From positions 248,001-312,000 of the forward strand of contig SAXG01000039.1 of assembly GCA_012932865.1 (NCBI GenBank): a DNA stretch of 64,000 nucleotides, in the 5' to 3' direction. Of this stretch, positions 22,752 to 35,264 are shown piece by piece. How positions within the stretch are numbered: the first letter of the stretch is position 1; every line of letters begins with the position of its first letter. A program made the position numbers and the translations under genes. Under the pieces are notes generated by a model, which saw only the letters and a program-made list of their open reading frames with translations, searched no databases and had not been told where the DNA came from. This stretch comes from Amylostereum areolatum. Lineage: Eukaryota; Basidiomycota; Agaricomycetes; Russulales; Stereaceae.

Positions 22752-25700
22752 CTATCCCCCGATCGCCGCCAGCACAAGGCTGCAGGCTTCCTGCTTTTCC
22801 GCCCGAACACCGAGCTCCAAACTCACGCCCTGTCCCCGCGCGAACGTCATCCGACACCGCACCAGTACCTTCCCCCCGCCGCCCGTCAACAACCCCGACA
22901 GCTGCATCGTGTGCACCGACGTGGACGTCGGCGCTTGCGATCCCCCCAGCGCGTCCATGTTCAGGATCTCCACGATGGAATCGCACGCCGCTGAGACGCA
23001 CCCCCCGTATGGCGTTAGCGATCGCGTTCCGTGATCGACGCGAAGGAGAAGGAGAAGGCGGCTGGGGCTCACCTTTGATGCTCTCCATCGCCGAGAGCGT
23101 GAAGGTTTCCGTAGCCGTCGCGCCGCCCCGCATCCGATCCCACTCCGCAGAGAAGTTGGCGTAGCTGGGGATGATGTAGTCCCCGCCCGCGCTGAGCTCC
23201 ACCTCCTCTAGCTGGTACTCGTCCTCGTAGCCCTCGTCCTCGGGCTCGCCCGTCGCCGGGTCGACCTCCTTGCTGATGAACTTGAGCACGCATTGGAAGG
23301 AGGCCATCGCGTAGTCTTCCGGGACGTCGCGCGTGAAGGAGACATAGACGGTGCCGGGCGTCGTGGGCGAAAGAGAGGGGATGGGGATGATGAAGTCCTC
23401 CGTCAGCCCCGAGTCCGCGGAAGGCTGCATGATGACGGAGACTTGCTCCAGAACGGTGTCGGGAAGAGTGTTCGAGACGTTGAACTAGGATGTCGCGTGA
23501 GCTGATAATCGTCAATCCGTCCGATCGCAGGTGGGCAACCGTACCTGGAAGACGACGTGCTCCTGGAAAATGTGCTTGACGCAGGACACCTGGTACTCCG
23601 TCTCGCTCTCCGTGAGCTGTACAGGCTTCGCGCTGCTGTTGAGCACAGGCCCGTACGAAGCGAGTTCCGGCACTTCCGCCAGTTGATGGACGTAGGCAGA
23701 CTGCGTCTCGGCAGCAGTGGGCGGCGGGGGTGAAGGCGACGACTTCGACGCGACCGGCCCGCCGATGGTGTCCAAAGTGCTCGGACCTGAAGGTCAGAAC
23801 CGCATCAGATATACGGAGAGGATCGGGGGTGGTGGAGCTTACGAGCTGTCTCCTGCGCCGCCTGCTGCTTGCTGACCTTGGGTATTGAAGAGATGTCGAA
23901 GGGTTGCTCTGCCGCGTCGGCTGTCCTTGACGTAGGACACGAGCTTGGCCTCGAGCGCAGACAAAGAGAAGACGGAATCTGTGTTAAAAAAGGCAAATGA
24001 ACGCAGATCCTTCTGCAGGGAACAGAAGCCACGCACCGTCTTTGACATACATCGTTGCCAACGGGGGCTCCCTGATCACCTTCAAGTACAAGGCGGCGCG
24101 GTCACGAACTTCGTCGTCGACATCGTCAAGACAGCTAGGGAAGCGGTTGGTATCGGTATCAAGGTCGCAAGTTGTGCACGGGACGCGACTTACCGGTTCA
24201 GCAACACACTAATGCTCTTCTGCAGCTTAGTGTCGTCCAGAATACCGAACTTCGCCAGGCTCGACACAGCGGCCGCACGCACGGTCGCGTTTTCCAGCAC
24301 AACGCGGTTGTAGATGAAGCGGATGTACTTCGCAGGTTGCGTCGCCTTGGGACCTTCCATCCCGAGCAGGTGGAGGATGCGGACGGAGAGCTTGGTGAAC
24401 TCGCAATCTTCGATGAACTCGCAGAGGTGAGACAGGGCTTGCTCCTTGCAGTCGCCGATGAACTGGATCATGTCGAAGATCGCCTCGACCACGGCGCGCT
24501 TGAAGTCGTACCCACCCTCGTCGCGCAGGACGCCGGAGAGGAATCCGAGCATCGACGCGTGTTTTGTCGGGAACTTGAGGCAGAGGGACCGGATGGCGTC
24601 GACGATGATGACCTTGAATTCGTCAGAGATCTCGCTCATGAAGCCGGTGATCTGCTTCATGAGGCGGTCCACCGATGCTTCGTTGCCGGTCTAGGAAGGA
24701 CGTCAGCCAATGCACATGGCGGCCGAAGGCGTTGTACTTGCCTTGAGCAACGTCGTGATCGCGTACGTAGCAACACTCCTGTTCGAGTCTGAAATGAGGT
24801 TCTCAAGATCGACATTGCAGGTCGCCACGCTGGCCGGATGCGAAAGGGCGAGGTTGGCGAGAGTCCGGGTTGCGGCGAACTTGAGCGTGGGTTTCGGCGA
24901 GGAAAGGAACAGCTGGAGAACTGTCGACCTGCGTCAGGGCGTGCATGAGTACGTTCCGTGCACACGCACCGGCAATAGACCTGGTCAGCTGGGCCGGCGT
25001 GGCGTTCTTCATCTCACATATCGCGCGCGCGGCTTCAAAGTTGACCATATCGCTTTTGTGCCGGAGCCAGCCCTCCAGGAGATCGAACATCTGCCGTTGC
25101 ACGCTGTGATTTGCCGTAAGGAAAGAGGCCCGCGGGGGTATCGTATATTACGCACTTCGGGTCCTCCTCCATAACCTTAGCCGCGTATCGAATGAGCATA
25201 CACAGGGCCATAGGATTCTTGAGCGTTGTTCCGGACCCAGACTTGCCGCCACCAAGCTGCTGGATCATTTTTGTCACGGCCATTCTGTCTTGTCTCCGGA
25301 TGAGGTAGAGCAGGCCAAGGGCATGGTATTGCGTGACGTAGCTAGTCGAAGGCATGGGAGAGTAGCCGCTGCTCTGGCCTGAAGACGATCCGAAGCCAAG
25401 GTAGGAGCTACCGGCGTTACCACCGAACAAGCCGGTGGATGCCTTTGCGCTAACGGCTTCCTGCGCCTCGTTCACCCATCGTTTGACCACGTCTTTGGCA
25501 GCGGGGAAGAGGTGGTACGAGGAAACGAGGGCGGCGGAGGATATGGATGGGGTACGGTCGACAATCGCCGCCTTGAAGAATCGCTCGACACCTTGCACCA
25601 TCGAGGGCTGAAATGCGGTCAATCGTCGCGTCTTCCTTCGAGTGGTGGGCACGTACGTCGATGATGCGGCAGAGGGCGCGGATGGCATTCGGACGGTAGA

Positions 25701-26093
25701 TGACCTCCGAGTTCGGCTGCATGTCCTTCATGATGCTGCTGGTGACCATGATCACGTCCTCGGCGGTCGTGGCCAGCTCCTTGATCGCGAGGTAGACCAT
25801 TTGGCGGAGTGCGCTCTACGACCGCCCGGTCAGAAAGCCGCGATGTGAACGTGCGAGGAACTCACGTCTTTGTGCTGGAACAGTTTCGTCGTTCCGAAGA
25901 ACAGAGTGGTCGCCTCCTGCGTCCCGAAGTTCTCGCCAATGTACAGCAGGTAGACGATGCGGGTGAGCAGAGCCCTGCACTTGCGCGGGCTGATTGGGGA
26001 TTCATTGAAGACGCGGGCCTCCTGGATGATCGTGGTCTTGTTGTTGTAGTAGGAGCTGAGGCCGCTCTCCTCCTCCTTCTTCGATAGGGACAT
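22752..26093 (-). CDS. SEC21: Coatomer subunit gamma (COPI coat)
   Basis: Large adaptor-like subunit of the COPI coat that drives retrograde Golgi-to-ER and intra-Golgi traffic. Start is ATG 26093 ([19 protein letters not shown]), the typical gamma-COP opening. The HEAT-like trunk follows in many exons: [116 protein letters not shown] and [13 protein letters not shown]. After a Pro/Ser linker comes the C-terminal appendage ([31 protein letters not shown]). The last exon ([22 protein letters not shown]) ends in LAAIGG. An internal Gly/Ser insertion ([15 protein letters not shown]) lies in the trunk. Short introns occur throughout. The 5' end faces the membrane-protein gene at 26731. Confidence 0.94.
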
Positions 26094-26730
26094 GGTAGAG
26101 GAGTGTTTGAGTTTGCTGTTCCAGACGATGAGCGCGACGTGTTCTGCCTCGCTGCGTGTTGTTTGGCGTCAGCGTCGTTGTCCGGCAACTGCCGGGTATT
26201 CTCCGTCTCAGGTCACTCGACTCCGAGTCGTTGGTCGAGTCTTCTGCTGCTGCATAACCATCCTAATTACCCCTCCCTCGGACCCTCGAGCTTCGTCCAC
26301 ATGCCGCACCGAGCTTGAAATCTGGGAATGAACCAATCGGAAGCAGGAGCGCAAGCCTGTGTCTTCGCCCTTTCCATGGATCCCTGACTGAAGAAGAACA
26401 TTGTTGCGTCCTGGCAGCTAGTTCAACTCCAAGTCTCGCAGTGGGAGTCATCGTTATCGAGCCCTGTTTTCTCAATGGATAGCCTTCTACCCTCGGAAAC
26501 AAACGACCTGTACGCTTTCCTTGATACTAATACAAGGACAGTCTTCTTTGCTTGTAGGATCCAATTGAGTAGGATCACTTGCCGCTCCCACTCGGTCCGT
26601 ACCAAGCCACTTCATCGGGTTGCGACTTTCCCAGTGTTATGGTTGCGAGGTTATAGCATCTTTCGGACGTATTTATATGCACGAAGGGGTCGAGTCAAAA
26701 CACATCTGCTCACAAGGCCACCCGGAACTC
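26094..26730. other. Divergent promoter region
   Basis: This separates the start of coatomer gamma (-) from the start of the multi-pass membrane protein (+). The 640 bases should contain both promoters. I see no coding block, though the membrane protein could have an upstream exon because the frame stays open back to 26620. Confidence 0.45.
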
Positions 26731-28165
26731 ATGTCGCTCAAGGCATCTCAGCCCAGTGTTTATTTCGCCACTCTCTACGCCGAGAGCCTTCTCCACGGTA
26801 CCATTTCCTTCTTCGCCACTGATGTGACATGCTGACTACATGATGCAGGCATATATACCGTGCTGTTCGGTCTTGCTGTCTATGCTATCGTACGGGGAAA
26901 GGTTTCCCTCCCGTCCAACGCCAACCTAGACTTTCCATCGAAGAAATCGAAACGGCGTCTTGAATGGAAAGGGTTTTGGCTCATGATGGTTACGATCGCC
27001 ATGTTCTGCGTGGCGACGGTTCATTCCGCCATTGGACTTCGCCAGGCGTTTTCCGAGCTTGTGGTTGAGGACGGCGTGGTGATTTTCAACAACAGCCCTG
27101 CTTCGCCTTGGGAGTATACAAAGCTTGCTTTGGAAGTTGTCAATGTGAGCCTTTCCACTTCGAACTTCATCTCCTTCACTCTTCTTACGAGCTGTCGGTT
27201 CAGTGTGTCCTGGGCGATGTCATTGTTCTCTGGAGGGTCTTGAAGATAGGCTTTCCCTCTGGCTGTCAACTGACTTGGCCCTATGTTCCCTTCTTTGTCT
27301 CTTCGCAGGTTCCGCCGGTATGCTTTCTCTCTTTTCAGCCCCGTATCTGTCCTCACGTCGACCGTAGTAGCAGGGATTGGCATGGTGTTCACTGCTTCAC
27401 GAACAATCTCCTCCGATGACATTGTTCACGAGCCTCTCAACGCTTGGATCATTGCTTGGTCCTCTTTGACTCTTGCCACAAATGTGTTTGCCACAGCCAT
27501 AATTTTTCGAACGTGGTTAGTGCCCCTTCTCTATCTTCTCTTCTCTTGTGTTTTTCCAACATGGAACCTGTTAACTCAGGTTTGGTACCGCCCGCGGTGT
27601 CGCGGACAAGAAGCCATTACACCATCAAATCCTCGCTACTATGATCGAATCTGGCTGTTTCTACTCCTGTACCTTCGTAAGCACATTCGTTCATCCCCTT
27701 TAATCGTTGCTTACCGAACCGCAGGCCTTGTTCCTTGTCTTGTTCGGTCTCGGGCTTGATGCCTCCTATATCCTCAATCATGTCGTCCCTCAACTCGCTG
27801 TGAGTTTTTTGTGTTCGAATCCCACTCAAATGACGTACTCAAAGCATTTACCTGCCCAGGGCATATATCCGACCCTCATCATTGTTCTCGTCTGCTGGCA
27901 CTCACACAACTACCATATGTCGTCCACCGCCAACCCCCGCGCCCTCCCTTCACCTTTGTTCGCCACACCGAAGACCTCGCGACGCGACACGAAAGATTTC
28001 GGCGCTTTGGTCGTCGACGTCCATCACGAGCAGGTCACCGATTCCGGATGTACACGGACGAGCATGGACACCAAGGCAGGATCTCTCACCCCAACAACGC
28101 TTTGGACGAGGTACGACGTGGAACAAGGAGACGTGAATGAGTCGTACATAGGGCGCGCTCAGTGA
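26731..28165 (+). CDS. Multi-pass (about seven-TM) membrane protein, basidiomycete type
   Basis: The specific function is unknown. It resembles the large family of uncharacterised seven-pass proteins common in mushroom-forming fungi. Visible hydrophobic segments include HGIYTVLFGLAVYAIV, WLMMVTIAMFCVATVHS, the QCVLGDVIVLWR block, LNAWIIAWSSLTLATNVFATAII, a segment around LFLVLFGLGLDASYILNHVV and GIYPTLIIVLVC. The first intron is 26798-26848 and joins LLHG to IYTVLF; others follow near 27145-27201, 27240-27310 and further downstream. The soluble tail runs in the frame ending VDVHHEQVTDSGC and stops at 28163-28165; the two other frames there look non-coding. The start ATG 26731 is chosen for a short N-terminal tail before the first membrane segment; an upstream start remains possible. 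Confidence 0.7.
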
Positions 28166-30324
28166 ATGGACAAACAATCCAGAGGTTGGAGTATGCGACC
28201 AGAGTTTGTCTGTGCGTTGATTCTTTTGTTTCATAATACTTAGTTTCTCCACCGGTGGCCAACTGAACCTATTTATTGATGTATATTACCACGATGATCT
28301 CGTTTTCTGCATCGTGTCGAATGCATATGGTACAATGCTTCATCCCGGTGACCCAACACGTGAGATGACGAGAGTTGGGATTTGGCAACTCACCCGCCTC
28401 AGAACCTTTCCACTCAGAAGTTAGTACCGACCGCTATGGAGCCTCGATGTACGTCGCCGGAAGTTTCAACCCCTATTCCCGCCCATCTACTTACATCATT
28501 CAATTCACAGTCGTCGTAATGTTCAACAACTGTAAGCATGTTTCGGCCGCTAACACCCACCTTTTACTAGCACCTGGCAATCACACAGTCTGACTGCCAT
28601 ACTCGCATCCCAGTCTACCCCTCCCAAGGTCGCACAGCGCACCTATAATGCATGATAATAGACAACGGGCCTTCAAGCACGGTCCGATGAACCGTCGAAA
28701 ATAGAGTTACTCGTGCTTGCGATATCCTGTGAACTGTTGCGGCCTTCAACGGCATCCTTACTCCTATGAAACAGGCGATGGCATTGGCTGTGCCAGCACT
28801 TCTCCGGTGGTCAGTGATGTCTCTGCTCTTCTCTCGTATATCCTCCTTGTCTGACCCAGGATTGCTCAGGTTGTTTACGGAGCGTTGAACTGGCGTACTA
28901 CGGAACCTTTCATCACATACCGAGGCCTTTCTCCACTATTTTGCACTTATACGAACATCTGCTTCCAACCCTAGTCATTTCACCGACCAGAGCCCGGGTC
29001 TTGCCTGCTCCGGGGTCAAAATCTCCTCAGCCACCATCGATCACCCAATGAATCTTGAGCTGTCATCTTGCTGTGAGTCCCTTCTTCTTCCTCGACTACC
29101 ATCCCTCGTTCCCCAGGACAGTGAACACCGTTTCTCCTTTACTGTTTGTAGCACAACGCTTATCCAACCGATCCGCGCGAAATCGGAGTTCGGGAACACT
29201 CAACCGAGGTGTGGAACCTGCCCATTCGCCATTGCTCACATGTGAACATGAATAAATCCAGGTCTTCCAGCCCCTCGCCGAAGCCGATACAGCTGGCCTC
29301 ATGCTGAAGAAATGGAAGGGGGGAAACCTGGCCCGCCCAGTGTCGTCGTTCGAGAACAAACGAGCCTAATGGAATCGCACAATTAGGTGGACGAATGTGA
29401 GGCTCGTTTTTGTCGATATGGGCCATCTGCATGCTCATCCCATCACAGGCGCTGCATACTTCGACCATACAAGAAGTGTAACGCGGACCGGCGCTGTCGA
29501 CGTCCCAGCATGATCGTCTGGCAGTGGTATCCCATCTCACTTCGACCCAGGCGTCCGCTCAAATGGGCCGGCCGCTGGACCGTCTTCGTCCATTTGTTCA
29601 GACCTAAACCAGCAGCGGTGGCGACTTACGGCCCCCGACCCGCCAATGGACTCTGCAAGTCATTCATTCTGACACAACTGTGCCATGGCCAGTCGTCACG
29701 ACCGGTGTCGCCCGACAGTCTTCCCGGTTCCGTGTCCTTACGGCCGTTGTAGGTCACAACCGGATTGAAGCTCGAAACCACAAGCTGGAAACCCCTCCGC
29801 GCCGCCATCTGGATCGCGATGCATGTTCCGGCTATATGAAGTAATTCCAATTGCGGAGCGGCAAGGTCACTTGAATCTATCGTTGTCACCAGAAATGCCA
29901 GCGTAGGCCGTCAGCTCTCCTTCTTTTGTCTCCTGCGGGAAGGAATTCCTTCGAGTTCCGCGGGGAAGATTACTTACTCGATCCCCAAACCTTCTGGATC
30001 GCGCACCAGCCGCTGCTAGTACGTGTCGCTGCTCGTATCCATTTCCCGCCGCCTGCGGCCGCAATGGATTATCGTTCTTGTTTCAACAGAGACGATGGCC
30101 CGCGGTTTGAACTCCCAGAGAAGGCCGTTCCGTCTGTTTCGTTCCACGGACGATGGATCATCTGGCGTTTCCCGTTGCTAAATCCTCCAGCAGGATGCCA
30201 TGGCCAGGTCGTTCTGCATTCGTTCGTCTGCGTATAAAAGGATGCTACGCTATGGCAGACCGCACAACTCACTGCCCCACAACTCATAACCACAGAACCC
30301 ACCCATCTTATCACCTCTCGCGCT
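28166..30324. other. Gene-poor interval with a degenerate dsRNA-binding-domain copy
   Basis: Apart from the broken copy at 28436-28705, no gene is supported. Short splice-like blocks such as ATGAATCTTGAG... at 29048 followed by GTGAGT are present, but no continuous protein could be assembled. Confidence 0.4.
28436..28705 (+). pseudogene. Broken copy of a small dsRNA-binding-domain gene
   Basis: The layout matches the locus at 30325. Exon 1 starts ATGGAGCCTCGAT before GTACGTC, as in ATGGCCGACCCTCGTC before GTACGTC. A second exon after CACAG reads VVMFNN and ends before GTAAGC. A third exon after CCCAG begins TCTACC. Spliced, the frame reads FVVMFNNFYPSQGRTAHL and then hits TAA at 28646, where the intact copy continues with the dsRBD sheet (LEYFAIDNGPSSPARW). 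The following bases still show the matching words GATAATAGACAACGGGCCTTC, now out of frame. The 5' half of a dsRBD is therefore recognisable but the protein is truncated. Confidence 0.6.
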
Positions 30325-30755
30325 ATGGCCGACCCTCGTCGTACGTCACCAAGCAATTTACTTCATCCCCCATCTACCTGACTTTTGTGTAATTCAACTT
30401 ACAGCCGTCGTGACAACTCAACAACAGTACGTTTTCTAACACCCATTCTTTACATGATCTACGTCTAATTGGTCGCCCTCGCCTCAGTCTACCAGGCCAA
30501 CGGTCGATCGGCGTTCCTTGAATACTTCGCGATAGATAATGGACCTTCGAGCCCAGCTCGATGGACCGTCATATACAAAGGTATTTCGAGTATAGACCGT
30601 GTCTTCCGCACACCAACCGCACACACATCCCTGATTACTCACCTCGCACTTGCCCAGATAGCGGAAGAATCCTGGGGCAAGCCACTGCGCCCAACCTCGC
30701 AACGGCCAAGAACCAGGCGGCGGCCATGGCGCTCGCGTCGCTGGGGGCATCCTGA
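30325..30755 (+). CDS. Small dsRNA-binding-domain (dsRBD) protein
   Basis: The core is a compact dsRBD: GRSAFLEYFAIDNG, ARWTVIYK, then after an intron DSGRILGQATAPNLATAKNQAAAMALASLG. This matches the alpha-beta-beta-beta-alpha pattern whose last helix carries the K-x-x-A-A-x-x-A-L signature that contacts RNA. The intron (GTATTT about 30581 to CAG about 30660) rejoins AAAG with ATAGC in frame. The stop is at 30753-30755. The 5' end is uncertain. The exon that matches VVMFNN in the broken copy is 22 bases here instead of 21, so including it breaks the frame; joining exon 1 (30325-30340) directly to 30488 gives an open protein (MADPRLYQANGRSAF). Such stand-alone dsRBD proteins could bind structured RNA; the role is inference. 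Confidence 0.62.
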
Positions 30756-32336
30756 ACGAACTTACACTCTGGCCCGTCGACCGGCTCTGTTGTCTTCGAT
30801 GTGAAGGAAGCTTGTACTTTATCTTTGTATTAATTACTACCTGTATGATTAGCGATATTGTGCCGTCTCGCGGTGCCACTGCATTCCAAGTTGTGTGAAG
30901 TTCGAACCTAGTGCAAAAGTCGGCTGATGCCGAACGCCGAAGCACCGGTTGGCTTGACAGAATGCTCTCCACTCGATTGACACTACAGCGAGGAATCCTT
31001 GACAGACACGGAAAGAATCTAGATGTCAGTGCGAATGCGCGACTTTCATATGGACCTTTCCTTTGAATGTCGACTTTTCAATATCTGTGTACTTTACACG
31101 TCTATCAAAATACCTCAGGACAGGTTCGAGAATCGAGACCACACCTCCAAGCAAATAATGTACAAGCGCAAAGAGTGGATTGCCAACTACCAAGGTAATT
31201 ACAAACACGCAGACAGGGAGAGGGGGGAGGGGAAGTTGGTGGCGGGGCGAGCGAGTCAAAAACAACCGTAACCGAAGCCTACAAACGAACACCACGAGAC
31301 AACACAACCTTACGCGCCAAGACCACAGGATACGGAACCGAAGATGTAGACGTAGCAGAGAGACACGACAAGCGCGCAGGAGGAGGGCGAGACGTATCAT
31401 GGGGAAGGGGGGGATGGTAAACGTGAAGTCATTGCAAAATAAAGCACGGAGCAGTCCGTCATCTTGCTCCGCGCTAGACCAACTGTGTCTAGTGTTCGTA
31501 CAAATAAAAACCTGCGTAGCGTTGCCCTCCTGAAAGAGCTGGGACCTCTCTACGCCTCGGACATCCTCGACCGACCGGGCCTTGACGCGGCGCCCTCTCC
31601 TACCCCGCATGACCTCGCCGGACTCCGGCCGCGTATTTGCGGAGCCGTGCATAGGTAGGGGGAAGGAGGACAACAAAGTACAAGTAGGTGGTGAACCATC
31701 GGGGTGAGCGATGATGTGTGGATGGGAGGGGAGGGATAAAAATAAACCGTAAAGGAATGTCGTGTGGCGATGAGAATTATGTACAGTAACAACGGATATG
31801 GGATGGGACCGAGAAAAAGCAGTGCAAGTGTGCAGGAAACAGGCGACAACGGGCGCGGGGGGAGGGACTATATTTGGCGATGGAGAAGGGAATGAGGCAG
31901 CACACTGCGTCCGCCTTTCGCGTATGGAAGGGGAGGAGCAGCGGCTTGAAAAGAAACAGCGTCCGTGTGGGAGAATGGGAGTTGGTTGTCACCTGAGGCC
32001 TGGAGGTGTGTACGAGATCGACCAGCGGGAAAGGATCTCTAGGTATGCGGATTGAAAGGCCAGCGAGCGCGCCACAAATGACGAGCGGTGGTTGAAGAAA
32101 GTTGCAGATCTTGGCGTACGATCCATGTTGACGGACACCCACCGCGACCTACTCCTCCACCACGCATGGGATCCAAGCGCACCATCCACGCAGACCACGG
32201 TAACACAGCAACCACGATACCGGAAAGACCAACGACGACCGAGCCATCACCAACCACTACCCTCCACCCCCTCGCTCGGCCGAACTCCGGGCGTGCACAA
32301 GCAAACAAAAGACCGAGGCGGGCTGTGCAAGTGCAT
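30756..32336. other. Intergenic region without a supported gene
   Basis: A 216-codon minus-strand frame (31026-31676) is open but has no domain and looks like chance. The right part holds the 3' flank of casein kinase I (-). No repeat or RNA gene is recognised. Confidence 0.4.
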
Positions 32337-33589
32337 TTACCAGAGATCCCCGTCACGCCTGGCGCGCTGCTGACCAACGGTGCCGGGAGCACCCGCCTGC
32401 ATCTGACGAGTGTGCGAGCGCAGCCTAGAGATCTGTCAGCGAACGGGAACACGTCATGTTTAGAAGCGAGGGCTTACTGTCTGTCGCTGGCGCGAGGCTC
32501 GCCATCATCCTCTTGGACAACCTTGCGGCGCGTTCCGGCTGCCTTGGAGCTTCCGCTGGCGCCGTCCTCCGTGTTGCGCTGCACGCTCCAGTCGAAGACG
32601 TAATCATACTGGTAGCCCTCACGCACGAAGAGATCGCGGAACAGCTTGCGGAGGTAAGAGTAGTCAGGCTTGTCGTCGAAGCGGAGAGCACGGGTGTAGT
32701 TCAGGAAGATGCCAAACTCGTGGGGGAAGCCACGGCAAAGCAGGTCGGTGGGAGTAGTCATCTTCTTCTCCATGATGCGGTCGTACTTCTGCTTCTTGGT
32801 CGCAGCCTTCAATCCCTGCCAGGGGAGGGCACCGCGTAAGAAGTACATAAGAACATAGGCAAGAGACTCCAGGTCATCGCGGCGCGCCTGCTCAACGCCC
32901 AAGTGGGTGTTGATAGAGGTGTACCGAGCGGTCCCGGTCAGGTTCTTGTTCTCCCTGTAGGGAATGTGGAGGTGCGTCTTGGGGTCACGGTACTTCTTGG
33001 CGAGACCGAAGTCGATGACGTTAACTTGATTGCCACGCTTTCCGATACCCATGAGGAAGTTGTCAGGTTTGATGTCGCGATGGATGAAGTTGCGGGAATG
33101 GATGTATTCGATGCGGGAAATCTAGGGGAAGAAGTAAGCATACATGATGTTGGACGAGTCGGGATGACGTACGAGCTGGTCAGCCAGCAGGAGTACGGTT
33201 TTCAGGCTGAACTTGCGGTTGCAAAAGTTGAAAAGGTCCTCGAGGGAAGGACCAAGGAGATCGATGACCATCGCGTTGTAGTCGCACTCGGTTCCGAACC
33301 AGCGGACGAACGGAACGCCAACACCGCCGGCGAGAGTCTTGTAAACCTTGGACTCGTACTCAAGCTGAGGGTGTTTGGCTTTGATGGACTCAAGTTTGAT
33401 GGCGACTTCCTCTCCCGAGATGATGTTGATCCCGAGGTAGATGTCACCTATGAAATGGTGGCCCATGAGGCGAAAAGGACGGAAGGATAGAGGGTGTGAC
33501 GCACCGAACGAGCCCGAGCCGATCTTCTTACCAAGCCTGTACTTGCCACCGACACGTAGGTCGAGTCTGTGGGAAGACGAGTCTGCCAT
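32337..33589 (-). CDS. Casein kinase I (CK1 delta/epsilon, HHP1/HRR25-like)
   Basis: Ser/Thr protein kinase of the CK1 family. Start is ATG 33589 ([20 protein letters not shown]). The Gly-rich loop KKIGSGSFG is split by the first intron. The ATP lysine is in EEVAIKLES, the hinge in [14 protein letters not shown], the catalytic loop in [12 protein letters not shown], and the metal-binding DFG in [12 protein letters not shown]. The CK1 signature [25 protein letters not shown] follows, then [10 protein letters not shown] and the kinase end [27 protein letters not shown] last 53-bp intron (32425-32477) joins ASDRQ to LRSHTRQ, giving a short basic tail ([11 protein letters not shown]). The tail is much shorter than in yeast Hrr25, and I see no C-terminal prenylation box. 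The promoter is shared, head-to-head, with chitin synthase. Confidence 0.95.
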
Positions 33590-35264
33590 TGATGCTGGTG
33601 ATTGGGGGACTGAAAGGGAGGGACGATGTTAGAAGCAGTATATGCGGGTGGAGAACAAGAAGGAACGGAAGACAAGAGGAAAGGACGGCGCGGAGAACAA
33701 GGACGACGTCGAGGAGAGGCGTAATAGGGAGTTCGTCGTCAGGTGGCAAGCTCCACACGGCATCAATGCCGTATCCTGAGGGCGCCCGCCGGTGGACGAG
33801 GACCTTCAGCCCCGTCGCAGGAGGGTGCCGGTACAAAGGAAGGCGGGACGCTGGTGGTGGATATAGCGCGTACACGCTGTGACGAATCGAGGGGGGAAAG
33901 CCTAGGAAAGAGGAAAATGGGGGGAGAAGAACGAAAAGAGCGGTACTCACGGAGAAGGGGGATGGTGGATGAGGAGGTGAGAGAGGAGGTGAGGTGAATA
34001 TAAAGGAAAAACGGAGAGGGAAGGGCGGCGGAGGAGGGTGGAGGGGAGGAGATGGGACGAGGGGGTTGGGGGGAAGGGGGAGACGTGGGAATCGGCCGGT
34101 GGTGTTTTATGGGGCACGTGCAGGCCAGGCGGCTTCAAGCTTGGCCGAGGATCGAGGACAGCCTGAGCCTGAGCCTGGCGCGCGTTGACCTATCGATCCT
34201 CTTCTCCTCCGTTCCTTCGCTGTGATCTTCTTCTCCGCTCCGTCTTCCCTCCTTCGCCTCCTCTGCCCTCGTGCTCACTCTCAGGGCTTGTCCGCTCCTG
34301 CAAGAGTGCTCCTTCACGGAATTAAACCCCGGGCGGGGCTACCGGCAAACGGGGTCAAGGGACTCAATCAAGGCGGTCCAAATGGCGTCTAATGGCGATG
34401 AGAGCGAGCGGCCATCGAGCGTTTCCTTTCTGATTCTTCTTCGTAGCAAACGACCTGCTCACGTTGGCCTTGATCCTGCCGTACTCGCCGTGGCTTCTTC
34501 GTGCCGAACTTGTCCCCTAACGCCCGAGTCGCGCATACATTCCCTCCTTCCACTGCCCCCGTCCCCGCCTCGTGCTTTCTCACCTTAGCCACCCTCCCCT
34601 TCTTCTACGCTCCATCTCCGGCTGACACTCCGATCCGTTCCTTGCCACGCTATGCGATCTTCCCCATCCATCTTCATCTACACTTCCTCATCATAACATC
34701 CTTTCATCATTCTCGGATCCCCCCCTTTCTCTTGCTCACGTCCCATTCCATCACAGAGCCACACCTACGCTATGTGCTTGTATTCGTCCCTAATCTCATC
34801 GTTTGACCCAAGTCTGACCCGTTTCTCGCGCTCACGCGCTTTCCCACCCCGTCCACTCGTATACCTGAGCACCTACCGCACCTTGAATCTCGGAATACAT
34901 GCGCGCACTTGCTGCCAAATATTCACTAATGTCCATATCAGTCGAACGCTACGTTCGGCCTGGAGCTAGAGATACACTGATCCAGGACCATGAGCAGATA
35001 TGTGGGAGACGCGATGAACCCTGCGAGTCCAATATACTTGCAGCCGAAAAGAGTGATACCGACTCAGGCCCGTTTCCTTTCTCACCACCACCACCTCTTC
35101 CGCTGTTCGTCCGAGGCTCCCCCCTTCCCTGCCTTCCCTCCCTTCATTCTCCCAAGCCTCTCAGGCGTCCATTCCCTCCCCCCCACGCTCATATCCCCCT
35201 TCATTCTTTACAGGTATCCAGGCGGTAGTCAACGGCTTCGCCCTCCCGACGAGAGATCGCCAAT
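33590..35264. other. Head-to-head intergenic region between casein kinase I and chitin synthase
   Basis: This 1.7 kb must contain both promoters and 5' UTRs. GTATCC/CAG-like splice words in the last 100 bases suggest a possible 5' UTR intron before the chitin synthase start. Long pyrimidine tracts occur at about 34520-34760 and 35070-35210. No coding region is seen. Confidence 0.45.

Noticed and set aside
27810..27830. tRNA T-loop-like word GTTCGAATCCC
   Set aside because: There is no matching acceptor stem, D-arm or anticodon arm around it, and it lies inside an intron or exon of the membrane-protein gene.
31026..31676. 216-codon minus-strand frame with hydrophobic stretches
   Set aside because: The hydrophobic runs are irregular and Arg-interrupted, and there is no family resemblance or splice support.
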